Positions 1-9,456 of a stretch of 31,435 nucleotides of DNA are shown here, in pieces; positions within the stretch are counted from its first letter, which is position 1; each line of letters starts with the position of its first letter. A program made the position numbers and the translations under genes. The notes under the pieces were generated by a model. It was not told the origin of the DNA, did no database searches, and saw only the letters and a program-made list of their open reading frames with translations. This stretch comes from Deltaproteobacteria bacterium RIFCSPHIGHO2_02_FULL_40_11 (GTDB taxonomy: Bacteria; Bdellovibrionota; JACOXK01; 2-02-FULL-40-11): assembly GCA_001798105.1 (NCBI GenBank), contig MGRI01000015.1, forward strand, positions 4,761 through 36,195, given 5' to 3'.

Positions 1-737
1 TTGGCATGCCGCCCTTTAGTGGCTTTTTTAGTAAAGATGAAATCTTATGGATGGCCTTTAACAAAAATCCAATTTATTGGGTTTTAGGTGTTTTGGGTGC
101 TCTCATGACAACCTTTTATATGGTTCGTCTTTTTACACTTACATTTTACAGCGATTCCAAACTTGAAAAAGACAAACATGTTCATGAAGCCCCGCCACTC
201 ATGGCCTTGGCTCTCATTGTTTTAGCTTTGCTTTCTTTAATTGGCGGCCTCATTGGCTTTCCACATGTATTTCACAGTGCAATCCATTTGGAACATTTCT
301 TAGATGGGTTTTTAACCCCCGTTTTTTCATCGCGTCTCGAGTCGCATGGTTCACAGATGACAGAACTTAGCTTAATGGGGATTACGACGTTCACTTCGAT
401 CGTACTTGCCATTTATACTTTTATTCAATTTCATAAAAATAGAGATTGGCTCATACACCTCAAATTAAAATATGCCACTCCCCATAAACTTCTTTTAAAT
501 AAATACTATATAGATGAATTGTATGACAGGTATCTGGTTCAGCCTGTCCGAAAAATGGCGACATTTTTTTGGACCATCATCGACACCAAAATTATTGATG
601 GCGCTTTTAATGGGCTTGCCACCTTAAGTACTTATTTTGGATTTCAAACGGTCAAAACACAAACAGGAAATCTACAAACCTATGCGTTTGTATTCGTAGC
701 AGGCGTTGTAGCAATTTTACTTTTTATATGGTTTTAA
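1..737 (+). CDS. nuoL: NADH-quinone oxidoreductase subunit L, C-terminal part
   Basis: This is the C-terminal part of the antiporter-like membrane subunit of complex I; the gene starts before the window and the reading frame is open from base 3. The first visible residues, GMPPFSGFFSKDEIL, are the conserved NuoL/ND5 segment just after the core antiporter helices. Several hydrophobic helices follow, then a long polar stretch and a last hydrophobic helix (AFVFVAGVVAILLFIWF). This fits the lateral amphipathic helix and final anchor typical of NuoL. It lies 3 bases before nuoM and shares its operon. Family assignment is firm; only about 244 residues are visible, so nothing can be said about the N-terminal half. 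Confidence 0.96.
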   Translation, partial: GMPPFSGFFSKDEILWMAFNKNPIYWVLGVLGALMTTFYMVRLFTLTFYSDSKLEKDKHVHEAPPLMALALIVLALLSLIGGLIGFPHVFHSAIHLEHFLDGFLTPVFSSRLESHGSQMTELSLMGITTFTSIVLAIYTFIQFHKNRDWLIHLKLKYATPHKLLLNKYYIDELYDRYLVQPVRKMATFFWTIIDTKIIDGAFNGLATLSTYFGFQTVKTQTGNLQTYAFVFVAGVVAILLFIWF

Positions 738-740
738 AAT

Positions 741-2270
741 ATGAACTTTGAAAACACCCTCCTAACACTTTTAATTTTAATTCCTTTCATTGGCACCTTA
801 AAAATTTTATTCATGCCCAAAACGTATGAAAAATATCTTATGTGGATTGCTTTTGGATTTTCTGTTTTTGAGTTTTTACTTTCTCTAACGCTACTTTGTT
901 ATTTCGATTCCACTTCCCATCTTTTGCAATTGGTCCAAAAAGTAAGTTGGATTTCTACATTTGGTATTTCTTATTTTGTGGGGATCGATGGCATTAGCCT
1001 TTGGCTTGTCCTTTTAACAACATTTCTGACGCCCTTGGTTATTGTGGCCACAACACCTCAAAAACATACCCGCATGTATTTGGCGAGTTTTCTCTTTTTA
1101 GAAACGGCCATGATTGGCACATTTGTCGCTTTAGATCTCTTCTTATTTTACGTCTTTTGGGAAATGATGCTTGTTCCCATGTATTTTATTATTGGAATTT
1201 GGGGTGGAGCTCGAAGAATTTATGCCACCTTGAAGTTTGTTCTTTTTACATTGGCAGGTGGGGTTTTAATGCTTTTGGGCATTATCTTTTTGGTGTACTT
1301 GTATCATGACCAATTTGGGGTTTTTTCGGCAAGCCTCTTAGACATGTACTCTTTACAAATCCCCTCAGAATATGGTCAACTTTTAACACCGCAAAATCTT
1401 TTATTTTTAGCCTTTACCTTGGCCTTTATCATTAAAGTCCCTATGTTTCCATTTCATACTTGGCTCCCGGATGCACACGTGGAAGCCCCCACAGGGGGGA
1501 GCGTTATTTTAGCCGGCGTCCTTTTAAAAATGGGAACCTATGGCTATTTAAGGTTTGCCCTTCCCCTTTTTCCACAAGCAGCAACCTATTTTACCCCCAT
1601 CCTTTTTACACTGGCGCTCATTGGGATTATTTATGGTGCTCTTTTGGCTCTGGCGCAACTCGATTTAAAAAAATTGGTGGCGTATTCTTCGATTTCACAC
1701 ATGGGGCTCATTATGCTGGGCATTTTTGCGCTCACACCCAATGGGGTGAGTGGCGGTATTTTTCAAATGCTCAGTCATGGCCTTGCAACCGGGGCATTGT
1801 TCTTAATGGTAGGGATGATTTATGAACGAAGACATACCCGGGAACTTGATCAATTTGGGGGCCTTGCGCAGACCATGCCCATTTTTTCTTCTTTTTTAGT
1901 TCTTTTTACACTTTCATCCATTGCTTTTCCATCCACCAATGGGTTTGTGGGTGAATTTTTAATTTTATTAGGTGTTTTTCAAAACAATCCTTGGATTTCG
2001 GCCCTTGCAGCAACATCGGTCGTCTTGGGTGCTTACTATATGTTATCGATGATTCAAAAAGTTATTTTTGGGAGCATTCGTTACGCTGAAAATAAAAGTT
2101 TAAAAGATCTTTCTATAAAAGAAATTTCGGTCCTGGTTCCCATTGTGATTCTTATTTTTTGGATGGGGCTTTATCCCAAACCCTTTTTATCGCGCATGGA
2201 AAAATCTGTGGATTATTTAATTACACACGCCCAAAATTATGATTTAGGCGTATACGAGAAGAACAAATGA
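741..2270 (+). CDS. nuoM: NADH-quinone oxidoreductase subunit M
   Basis: Proton-pumping membrane subunit of complex I (ND4 type), 509 residues, the normal length. The sequence shows about 14 hydrophobic segments. The conserved glutamate of the WEMMLVPMYF helix is at residue 141 and the conserved lysine of KVPMFPFHTWLPDAH is at residue 232, matching the functional Glu and Lys of E. coli NuoM. The segment VEAPTGGSVILAGVLLKMGTYG is typical of the family. It starts 3 bases after nuoL and overlaps nuoN by four bases (ATGA), so the three subunits are translationally coupled. No strong Shine-Dalgarno is visible before the ATG. Confidence 0.97.
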   Translation: MNFENTLLTLLILIPFIGTLKILFMPKTYEKYLMWIAFGFSVFEFLLSLTLLCYFDSTSHLLQLVQKVSWISTFGISYFVGIDGISLWLVLLTTFLTPLVIVATTPQKHTRMYLASFLFLETAMIGTFVALDLFLFYVFWEMMLVPMYFIIGIWGGARRIYATLKFVLFTLAGGVLMLLGIIFLVYLYHDQFGVFSASLLDMYSLQIPSEYGQLLTPQNLLFLAFTLAFIIKVPMFPFHTWLPDAHVEAPTGGSVILAGVLLKMGTYGYLRFALPLFPQAATYFTPILFTLALIGIIYGALLALAQLDLKKLVAYSSISHMGLIMLGIFALTPNGVSGGIFQMLSHGLATGALFLMVGMIYERRHTRELDQFGGLAQTMPIFSSFLVLFTLSSIAFPSTNGFVGEFLILLGVFQNNPWISALAATSVVLGAYYMLSMIQKVIFGSIRYAENKSLKDLSIKEISVLVPIVILIFWMGLYPKPFLSRMEKSVDYLITHAQNYDLGVYEKNK

Positions 2271-3706
2271 TTTGCATATCTCCTATTCTGGTAATTATTT
2301 TTACATCCATATTTGTCTTACTTTTGGATGCCTTTTTACCCAATGGAGACAAAAAACTCTTAGCCATCATTACCGGCCTTGGGTTGGTCATCGCGGGCGC
2401 CACTTCCTATCTATTATGGGAAGCTCAACCGCAGTCTCTCTTTCATCAAGCTTTGAGAATTGACCAATTTTCAATCTTTTTTAACTTCATTTTTTTATTT
2501 TTAACAGGATTTACCTTGGTGTCAGCCCTACCCAAGTTTGATTCTCAACACCCTTTCCCAGGTGAGTTTTTCTTTTTCTTATTGGCCGCATGTAGTGGCA
2601 TGATGCTCATGGCATCTTCATCCGATTTGATTACATTTTTTATGAGCTTAGAAATCATGAGCTTAACGCTTTATGTTTTAACCGGCCTTTATAAACAACG
2701 CATACAATCCATTGAAGCTTCGCTAAAGTATTTTTTATTGGGTGCCTTTTCGACAGGTTTTTTACTTTTAGGCATTGTTTTTATTTATGCGGCAACCCAT
2801 ACAACAAGTTTTGCAGCCATTGGACATTATCTCATTACATCAGAACACGTCTTACCCCCTATTTTTATGCTGGGCGTAGGGTTACTTCTGACTGGATTTG
2901 CATTTAAAGTTGGCGCGGTGCCCTTTCACATGTGGGTTCCAGATGTATATGAAGGCGCCCCAACAGTCATTACAGGCTACATGGCAACTGCTGTAAAAGC
3001 AGCTGGATTTGCCGTTCTCATTCGGTTCTTTTTGGTCACGCTGCTTCCGATTTTAAATTCATTTTCGACGGTAATGATCACGATTACGATTTTAACCATG
3101 ACTGTTGGCAACTTGGCTGCCCTGATACAAAATAATATCAAACGCATGCTGGCTTATTCCAGCATTGCACATGCAGGGTATATTTTAATCGCCATTTGTA
3201 GCGCCAATAGCCAAAGCTTTAATTTAAGTATCGGAGCCGTTGTGTTTTATCTGGTGGCTTATGGCATGATGACGTTTGGTGCTTTTATTGTATTAAGCGC
3301 CGTGAGCACACACAAACACATTCACACTTTAAAGGATGTCATAGGATTAGGGTTTAAAAATCCATGGCTTGGCGCCTCTTTTTCAGTATTTTTGCTTTCG
3401 CTTACAGGTATTCCTTTGACAGCGGGATTTATTGGAAAATTCTATATTTTTAGTACGGCCCTCAAAGCCGGTTTTTATGGCTTAGCCTTGATGGGAATCT
3501 TAAATAGTCTTCTTGCCGCGTATTATTATTTAAGGGTGATTGTGTACCTGTATATGAAAGATGAGGAAGGCGTTTTAGAAAAACAAACTCCAGAATTTGC
3601 GTGGCATGTGGTGATTGGCATCATGGCGTTTGCGACTTTATACTTTGGGATTTTCCCAACCCCTATCTTGAACTTCATCGAAAAAGCAGTGCTGGCGTTG
3701 TTTTAA
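2267..3706 (+). CDS. nuoN: NADH-quinone oxidoreductase subunit N
   Basis: Third antiporter-like subunit of complex I (ND2 type), 479 residues, about 14 hydrophobic segments. The signature FKVGAVPFHMWVPDVYEGAPT carries the conserved pumping lysine at residue 214. A second typical segment, NIKRMLAYSSIAHAGYILI, lies near residues 288-306. The gene overlaps the nuoM stop by four bases and is the last gene of the operon here: the next gene, selB, lies on the other strand with only 5 bases between the two stop codons. I see no hairpin terminator in that short gap. Confidence 0.97.
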   Translation: MICISPILVIIFTSIFVLLLDAFLPNGDKKLLAIITGLGLVIAGATSYLLWEAQPQSLFHQALRIDQFSIFFNFIFLFLTGFTLVSALPKFDSQHPFPGEFFFFLLAACSGMMLMASSSDLITFFMSLEIMSLTLYVLTGLYKQRIQSIEASLKYFLLGAFSTGFLLLGIVFIYAATHTTSFAAIGHYLITSEHVLPPIFMLGVGLLLTGFAFKVGAVPFHMWVPDVYEGAPTVITGYMATAVKAAGFAVLIRFFLVTLLPILNSFSTVMITITILTMTVGNLAALIQNNIKRMLAYSSIAHAGYILIAICSANSQSFNLSIGAVVFYLVAYGMMTFGAFIVLSAVSTHKHIHTLKDVIGLGFKNPWLGASFSVFLLSLTGIPLTAGFIGKFYIFSTALKAGFYGLALMGILNSLLAAYYYLRVIVYLYMKDEEGVLEKQTPEFAWHVVIGIMAFATLYFGIFPTPILNFIEKAVLALF

Positions 3707-3711
3707 TAGGA

Positions 3712-5313
3712 TTAAATTTTCCAAGCCACACGCACATCTCCTTTTCGAATCGTCCACTTTTGAATATCAAAAAACTCGAGATATGGAATGGCAAATTTTC
3801 GGCTTAGATTAAAATATGTTTTAATATCCGAAACACAAATCGACTCATTCTTTTGAAAATGGGTCTGAAGGGTTTGACGCACACGCTCTAATTGTACTTT
3901 TGTTAAATACATCGACTTTGGAAGCCGTATGATTTCTTGATTTGCTTCTAGAATTTTTAAAAATTCTTTTTCCAGATTTTGGGCTAAGAAAGGTTCAAAC
4001 GAAGATTCCAGGGGTTTTAGTTTTTCTAAAAATATTTTTGGAACCTGGGGACAGATCTCGAAGAGATCTGTCCCCTTTTTCCTTTTTGCCTGGGGAACAT
4101 CCATAAACCCCGCTAAACTTTGTGGCAAGCGCCCTGTCATATCTGAAAGCGTTTCCAATCGAAGCTCGGGACGCTCTTTGAAAAGTGTTTGGATATACGC
4201 TTGCATTTGGCCTGGATCTTTTTCCAACCAAAACTGTTTTGAAACTGGACTTGCATCAATGATTTGTCCGCCCCCCAAAAGCCGATTTGTTCTTAAAATA
4301 AAACGATCGCCCAAAATAAGCGGTTGGGGAGCAAAAAATTTCAAATAATACGTCATCCCCCTTTTCTTTTTAACCTGAACTTTCGCATGGGAGGTGCCAA
4401 AAAATAGGTCAATGAGGTCAGACCCGGGTCTACGACCGGTAGGTCTGACCCGGGTCTGACCCCATTGGATTTTTGCATACGCTTGGCATGTATCGAGCCT
4501 ACGATTGGGAACCGAAAGCACGTTTCCCACTTGAATCTCGTCTCGATCCACGCCTTTTAAATTCAAGGCCACGCGACTAGGGGCTTTGATCGAAGACACG
4601 CCCTTTCCATAGGCCTCGATACGACGAATTTTTGCTTTCTTGTGACTGGGATAAATTTCCACTTCCTGATCTAAAACAAGTGATCCTGCCATCAAAGTCC
4701 CAGTAACAATGGTTCCAAATCCATGTTTTGAAAAAATACGATCGATTGGAAGATAGTGTAGGCGATTTTCTTCTAAAGGGCTAAAAGATTCATTTAAAAT
4801 TTTAGAAATGCTCTCTTTTAAAACCTCAATTCCTGCAAGCGTTCGAGAAGACACTTCTACAATCGGCGCATTTTCTAAAAAGCTTCCCTTCGTAAATTCT
4901 TTTATTTCTTGAATGCGCGCTTCAATTTCATGTTTCAAAACCAAATCGGTCTTACTTAAAACCACAATGCCCTGCAAAACACCCAGGTATTTTAAAATTT
5001 CAAGATGTTCAATCGTTTGGGTGCAAATTCCTTCTTTTGCACTCACCACAAAGAGCACACACATCATTTGTGTGGCACCCTTTACCATATTTTTAATAAA
5101 ATTTTCGTGGCCTGGGACATCAATGATCCCAATCGTTCCAAAATCCTCCAAATGCAAAGGGGCATATCCCAATTGAATGCTCATGCCCCGTTTTTTTTCT
5201 TCTGGTAAGCGATCTGTACGAAGGCCGGTCAATGCTTGGACCAACTGAGTTTTACCATGGTCTACATGGCCTGCAGTCCCTAAAATGAAAGAACACTTTT
5301 TTAATGAATCCAT
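3712..5313 (-). CDS. selB: Selenocysteine-specific translation elongation factor SelB
   Basis: GTPase that carries Sec-tRNA to UGA codons marked by a SECIS hairpin. The G domain starts at once: GHVDHGKT (residues 15-22), then RGMSIQLGYAPL, DVPGHENF and LSKTD. Translation-factor barrel domains follow. The C-terminus (SRKFAIPYLEFFDIQKWTIRKGDVRV) matches the last winged helix of SelB, the part that binds SECIS RNA. At 533 residues it is shorter than the roughly 600-plus residues common in the family. About 30 of those residues come from two in-frame palindromic insertions (near residues 283-301 and 413-423), so the winged-helix region must be reduced. The start is divergent from the TPR gene, with 22 bases between. 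A likely client selenoprotein is at 10757-11296. Confidence 0.93.
   Translation of the reverse strand: MDSLKKCSFILGTAGHVDHGKTQLVQALTGLRTDRLPEEKKRGMSIQLGYAPLHLEDFGTIGIIDVPGHENFIKNMVKGATQMMCVLFVVSAKEGICTQTIEHLEILKYLGVLQGIVVLSKTDLVLKHEIEARIQEIKEFTKGSFLENAPIVEVSSRTLAGIEVLKESISKILNESFSPLEENRLHYLPIDRIFSKHGFGTIVTGTLMAGSLVLDQEVEIYPSHKKAKIRRIEAYGKGVSSIKAPSRVALNLKGVDRDEIQVGNVLSVPNRRLDTCQAYAKIQWGQTRVRPTGRRPGSDLIDLFFGTSHAKVQVKKKRGMTYYLKFFAPQPLILGDRFILRTNRLLGGGQIIDASPVSKQFWLEKDPGQMQAYIQTLFKERPELRLETLSDMTGRLPQSLAGFMDVPQAKRKKGTDLFEICPQVPKIFLEKLKPLESSFEPFLAQNLEKEFLKILEANQEIIRLPKSMYLTKVQLERVRQTLQTHFQKNESICVSDIKTYFNLSRKFAIPYLEFFDIQKWTIRKGDVRVAWKI
4047..4075. repeat. Palindromic repeat, GGGGACAGATCTC type, copy 1 (inside selB)
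   Basis: Perfect inverted repeat: a 13-base arm GGGGACAGATCTC, a 3-base spacer (GAA) and the exact reverse complement. The same 13-base arms with a different spacer (TTT) recur at 13232-13260 in another gene. It sits in frame in selB and encodes roughly GTDLFEICP, in a region with no motif. Two identical arms in unrelated genes indicate a dispersed element, not chance. It resembles REP-like palindromes moved by RAYT transposases, but no transposase gene is in the window. Confidence 0.85.
4411..4466. repeat. Palindromic repeat, GGTCAGACCCGGGTC type (inside selB)
   Basis: Inverted repeat with 20-base arms, 4411-4430 and 4447-4466, matching at 19 of 20 positions. The spacer side holds a smaller palindrome (CTAC at 4430-4433, GTAG at 4439-4442). 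The GC-rich core, built on GACCCGGGTC, stands out from the AT-rich gene around it. It is in frame in selB and encodes about 19 residues (WGQTRVRPTGRRPGSDLI and neighbours) that look foreign to the protein. It belongs to a different but related-looking class from the element at 4047-4075: both begin GGGG-A/T-CAGA when the outer bases are aligned. Confidence 0.8.
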
Positions 5314-5335
5314 CCTATGCTATTCTATACCCCAA

Positions 5336-8158
5336 ATGGATCAAGATACACTGAAAACACTGTTAAAAAAGTATGGTATTTCAAGCACACAAAAATATCA
5401 GATTCGAACAAAAAATCAAACGCTGTCTGGACCCCTGACCATTGAAGAAATTGCAAAAGCCATTATGGAGCAAAAATATTCTGCTCAAGATGACATTTCT
5501 GAATACCCAAAAGAACAATTTAAACCCTTGGCGCAAGAACCCATTTTCTATGACCTTTTATTTTCTATTTTGCAAAAAACGGATCTGACTGAAATTCAAA
5601 AAGAAGAGATCACGCGCGTTTTAGAAGATCCCATGACCGTTCAAAAACTCAAAAAAAGGGGCGCCACCCCTTCTTTATTTGTGCCCAAAAAGAAAAAAAG
5701 TAGGAGAAAAGAAGATACAGGGGCATTAACGATTTTGCCTCCCCCTCCAAAAAAAATTCCCATACGACGAATGGTGTTACTGTTTCTTTTTATCGTTTTT
5801 ATTTTTTCTGTCCTTCTTCTTTTACAAAATACACAACAAAAACCACATCCAGAACAAATAGAACCGGCTCAGAAAACCTATCTTGAAATTTGGATTCCAC
5901 CCCAAACAGTCGCAAGTCCTTCGGTTTTAAAAGCAAAACAAAACTTTGAAGAAGCCCAAAACTTATATCCTAAAGATACTGTCCGATCTTATGAAGAAAG
6001 TATTCAATACTTGAAAGAGGCACTAAAAGCCTACCCAAAAGATGTTTCTTCTCTGTCTTTGCTTGCGAAGTGCTATTTACAACTTTGGGATCTATCGAAA
6101 AAAGATGTGGAATATTTCGAAAAAGTGGATCAAATTATTCAACGCGCACTTGAAATCGACCCTTCTCACCTCCAAGCAAAACAAGCTTTAGTATTTTTAT
6201 ACTTTAGAAAAAAGAACACTCAAAAAGCTACAGAAATACTTTCGCAGCTTAAAACCCAAAACAATTTAGACGGAGAAACATTCTTACTGGAAGGCCTTTT
6301 ATTTTTTGAACAAAATGAACTGAATCAAAGCATTGTCGCGTTTGAAAAAGCCCTGGAAAGATCTCCCGCTTTAGCACAATGCCATTATGCTTTAGGCAAA
6401 ACATATGAAAAACTCAATCAACCTGAAAAAGCTTATGAAATTTATTGGATTGGTCTGAATTTGCATCCGGAACACGCCTTAAGTCGTCTGCAGGCGAGTC
6501 TGATTGATATTCAAACATTTAATCATTTAAAAAAAGCGGAGGGAAATTTAAAAATTGTGACGCAATTTCCATCTCTATTAACAGATGAAAATCTTGCAAC
6601 CGCACACTACCACTTAGGATGGATTTATGAGGAAGAAAAGCAATTTGATTATGCCATTCAACACTATCAAAAAGCCCATGATCTGATGCCGGGAAACACA
6701 ATTTATACCCAAGCCTACGAGCGCCTGGGAGGAGCACAAGCCGTAAAGAGTCTCCCAAAAGATATTCAAATTCATGAAGAATCCCTTTATTTTTTAAATA
6801 TTGGGCGCCGTTATTTAAAAGACAATCGTCTCATTGATGCCAAAGCGCAATTCAAAGCAGCGCTTGAAATTGATGTAAAAAACCACCTGGCCCATTATGA
6901 ATTAGGCCAAATTTCAGAAAAAGAAAACCTTCTTAAAAAGGCCATGGAACATTACCAGCGCGCGCTTTCAATTAAAGCCTCACACATTGATTCTTACGTC
7001 GCTTTGGCAAAAATATATATCCATTATTATGATTTTGATGCAGCACTCCAATACATTTCAAAGGTAAAAAGCATTGAACCCAGGTCTTCTGAAATTTATG
7101 CTTTATCTGGTTTTTACCACAAACAAAAAGGCGATTTTCCAAAAGCGATATTAGAATATCAAAAAGCGGTGCAATTGAATCCAGAACATTATGAAGCATT
7201 ATTTGAATTAGCCAAACTCTACCGCCACACCAAACAATATGCATATGCAGAAAAATATTTTTTTAGAGCACTCACCCTTCAACCCAATGCAGATACCATT
7301 CAAACACAAGTCGCCTTGCTCTATTATGAAAGAGGGTTAAAATCGCAAGCGGTGGATCACCTGAAAAAACTGGTTTCCGCTTATCCATTAAATACGGTGT
7401 ATTTGAATGGACTCTCAAAATTATACCACTTGAATGAAAATTTTCAGTTTTCAAAAGAAACCTATTTAAAATCTTTTGAGTTGGATTCTAAAAATATTGA
7501 AACGCTTGAGGGATTGGCCGAATTGTACCAAGACACAGATGAACTGGAAAAGGCACTCAAAATGTATAAGGAAACTTTGAAACTCGACCCTACAAATGCC
7601 AAATGGTATTTTAAGCGTGCGGCCTTACACACTAAAAGTGGCGATTTACATCAAGCTTTAGATGAGTATAAATTGGCGTCACAAATTAATACAAAGTATC
7701 CCTTGGTACATTTCTATGCCGGAAGAACGGCGCTGATTTTAAAAAATTATCGCCTTGCAGAACAAGAATTTAAAAAAGAAATTGAAATTAATCCTCACTT
7801 AAAGGAACCCTACTTTTTACTGGCCGAATTGTATACACAAGCTCGCCAATTTGAAAATGCGCAAAAAAACTACAAAATGTATATTCGACTCGATCCCAAT
7901 AACGCACAGGCTTATTTTAATTTGGCGCAAATTCATCAAGCTCAAGAACGATTCGAAACAGCCATTGAATTTTATAAAACAGCTTTAGACAAAAACTCAG
8001 ATATGGCCGATGTATACCTACAACTGGGGATTGTTTATCGTCATTTAGATCGAAAAAGTGACGCCATTTGGGCCTTCCAAAATTATCTTCGTGTCAATCC
8101 AGATGCGGACAATATTGAACAAATCAAAAAACTGATCCAACAATTGCGTGGATATTAA
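5336..8158 (+). CDS. Membrane-anchored protein with GYF_2-like N-terminus and long TPR array
   Basis: About 940 residues. I start at the ATG at 5336 because the upstream in-frame ATG at 5285 would overlap the start of divergent selB. Residues about 24-72 (GPLTIEEIAKAI ... DISEYPKEQFKPL) look like a GYF_2/DUF4339 domain. A lysine- and proline-rich linker leads to one membrane helix near residues 146-167. The rest is roughly 20 tandem tetratricopeptide repeats, for example AKLYRHTKQYAYAEKYFFRA and LGIVYRHLDRKSDAIWAF. With basic residues before the helix, the N-terminus should be cytoplasmic and the TPR part outside the inner membrane. TPR arrays are protein scaffolds; the partner is unknown. 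It is followed 23 bases later by serS. Confidence 0.88.
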   Translation: MDQDTLKTLLKKYGISSTQKYQIRTKNQTLSGPLTIEEIAKAIMEQKYSAQDDISEYPKEQFKPLAQEPIFYDLLFSILQKTDLTEIQKEEITRVLEDPMTVQKLKKRGATPSLFVPKKKKSRRKEDTGALTILPPPPKKIPIRRMVLLFLFIVFIFSVLLLLQNTQQKPHPEQIEPAQKTYLEIWIPPQTVASPSVLKAKQNFEEAQNLYPKDTVRSYEESIQYLKEALKAYPKDVSSLSLLAKCYLQLWDLSKKDVEYFEKVDQIIQRALEIDPSHLQAKQALVFLYFRKKNTQKATEILSQLKTQNNLDGETFLLEGLLFFEQNELNQSIVAFEKALERSPALAQCHYALGKTYEKLNQPEKAYEIYWIGLNLHPEHALSRLQASLIDIQTFNHLKKAEGNLKIVTQFPSLLTDENLATAHYHLGWIYEEEKQFDYAIQHYQKAHDLMPGNTIYTQAYERLGGAQAVKSLPKDIQIHEESLYFLNIGRRYLKDNRLIDAKAQFKAALEIDVKNHLAHYELGQISEKENLLKKAMEHYQRALSIKASHIDSYVALAKIYIHYYDFDAALQYISKVKSIEPRSSEIYALSGFYHKQKGDFPKAILEYQKAVQLNPEHYEALFELAKLYRHTKQYAYAEKYFFRALTLQPNADTIQTQVALLYYERGLKSQAVDHLKKLVSAYPLNTVYLNGLSKLYHLNENFQFSKETYLKSFELDSKNIETLEGLAELYQDTDELEKALKMYKETLKLDPTNAKWYFKRAALHTKSGDLHQALDEYKLASQINTKYPLVHFYAGRTALILKNYRLAEQEFKKEIEINPHLKEPYFLLAELYTQARQFENAQKNYKMYIRLDPNNAQAYFNLAQIHQAQERFETAIEFYKTALDKNSDMADVYLQLGIVYRHLDRKSDAIWAFQNYLRVNPDADNIEQIKKLIQQLRGY

Positions 8159-8181
8159 AAAAATGTTACCTTTTTTGAATC

Positions 8182-9453
8182 ATGCTGGACTTAAAATACA
8201 TTTCTGAAAACCTGGATGCGGTCAAAAAAAACCTATCCCTTCGCGGTGAAGACCCTAAAAATCTAGACGACGTTATTCAATTAAACGAACAAAGAAAAAA
8301 ACTCATTTTTGAAAGCGAGCAATTGCGCAAAAAACAAAATGATGTCTCTCAAGAAATCGTAAAATTAAAACAAGAAAAAAAAGACACTTCCAAACTTTTT
8401 TCAGAAATGAAAGAAGTATCCCAAAAGGTAAAAGACTTGCAAACCCAACTTACGGAAATTCAAGGGAATCTGGCACAAAAACTTTTGGTATTGCCGAATC
8501 TTACCCATGCTTCTGTCCCACAGGGAAAAACTGCCCAAGATAATAAAGTGATCCGAACCTGGGGGAAAATTCCAAAATTTGAGTTCACCCCGAAAGATCA
8601 CCAAGCTTTAGGCGAAAAACTTGGAATTTTAGACATGGAAAGGGCTTCCAAAATTACAGGCGCCCGGTTTTCTTTACTGAAAGGCATGGGCGCAAAACTA
8701 GAGCGTGCTTTAATTCAGTTTATGTTAGACCTCAATACCCAAGAAGGAAAATATACTGAAATTTTCCCGCCTTTAATGGTGAATACCAAGGCCATGGTGG
8801 GGACGGGACAACTTCCCAAATTCGAAGCAGATGCTTTTAAAGTGCAAGACACAAAATATTTTTTAATTCCAACAGCTGAGGTTCCACTTACAAATATTTA
8901 TCGAGAAGAAATTCTAGAAAAAACGGACCTTCCTATTTATATGACAGCCTATACACCTTGCTTTCGAAGTGAAGCGGGATCGCATGGAAAAGATGTCAGA
9001 GGCCTCATTCGCCAGCATCAGTTTAATAAGGTGGAAATTGTAAAAATTGTTGAACCTGAAACCTCTTATGACGAACTGGAAAAACTATTAGCCGATGCAG
9101 AAAAGATCTTACAAAAATTAGAACTTCCATATCGCGTAGTAGCGCTGTGTACAGGCGATATCGGCTTTGGGGCAGCCAAAACGTATGACATTGAAGTTTG
9201 GCTTCCCAGTCAAAACTGTTATCGGGAGATTTCTTCATGTACAAACTTTGAAGATTTTCAAGCAAGACGGATGAACTTAAAATATAAACCTGATTCCAAC
9301 GCAAAACCCCGTTTTCCACATACACTCAATGGCTCGGCGTTGGCGGTGGGCAGAACCTGGTTAGCCATTTTAGAGAATTTTCAGATGAAAGACGGATCTA
9401 TTCAGATTCCAAAAGTTCTTCAGTCTTACATGGGGACAGATTTAATCAAATGA
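8182..9453 (+). CDS. serS: Seryl-tRNA synthetase
   Basis: Charges tRNA-Ser, and also tRNA-Sec as the first step of selenocysteine synthesis. It has 423 residues, the normal length. Residues about 25-110 form the long antiparallel coiled coil that grips the tRNA. The class II core follows: TAEVPLTN, motif 2 (CFRSEAGSHGKDVRGLIRQHQF is the full conserved stretch, with catalytic Arg in FRSEAG) and motif 3 (NGSALAVGRTWLAILEN). The stop codon is only 3 bases before tRNA-Ser(UGA), so the enzyme and one of its substrates are probably co-transcribed. The Shine-Dalgarno is weak. Confidence 0.97.
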   Translation: MLDLKYISENLDAVKKNLSLRGEDPKNLDDVIQLNEQRKKLIFESEQLRKKQNDVSQEIVKLKQEKKDTSKLFSEMKEVSQKVKDLQTQLTEIQGNLAQKLLVLPNLTHASVPQGKTAQDNKVIRTWGKIPKFEFTPKDHQALGEKLGILDMERASKITGARFSLLKGMGAKLERALIQFMLDLNTQEGKYTEIFPPLMVNTKAMVGTGQLPKFEADAFKVQDTKYFLIPTAEVPLTNIYREEILEKTDLPIYMTAYTPCFRSEAGSHGKDVRGLIRQHQFNKVEIVKIVEPETSYDELEKLLADAEKILQKLELPYRVVALCTGDIGFGAAKTYDIEVWLPSQNCYREISSCTNFEDFQARRMNLKYKPDSNAKPRFPHTLNGSALAVGRTWLAILENFQMKDGSIQIPKVLQSYMGTDLIK

Positions 9454-9456
9454 TCG

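Noticed and set aside
5285..5335. Upstream start of the TPR protein
   Set aside because: It would overlap the start of divergent selB, and the extra residues are unlike the rest; the ATG at 5336 is simpler.
9430..9453. GGGGACAGAT at the end of serS, like the palindromic repeat arm
   Set aside because: No opposing arm follows, and the encoded YMGTDLI fits the normal SerRS C-terminus, so it is chance.
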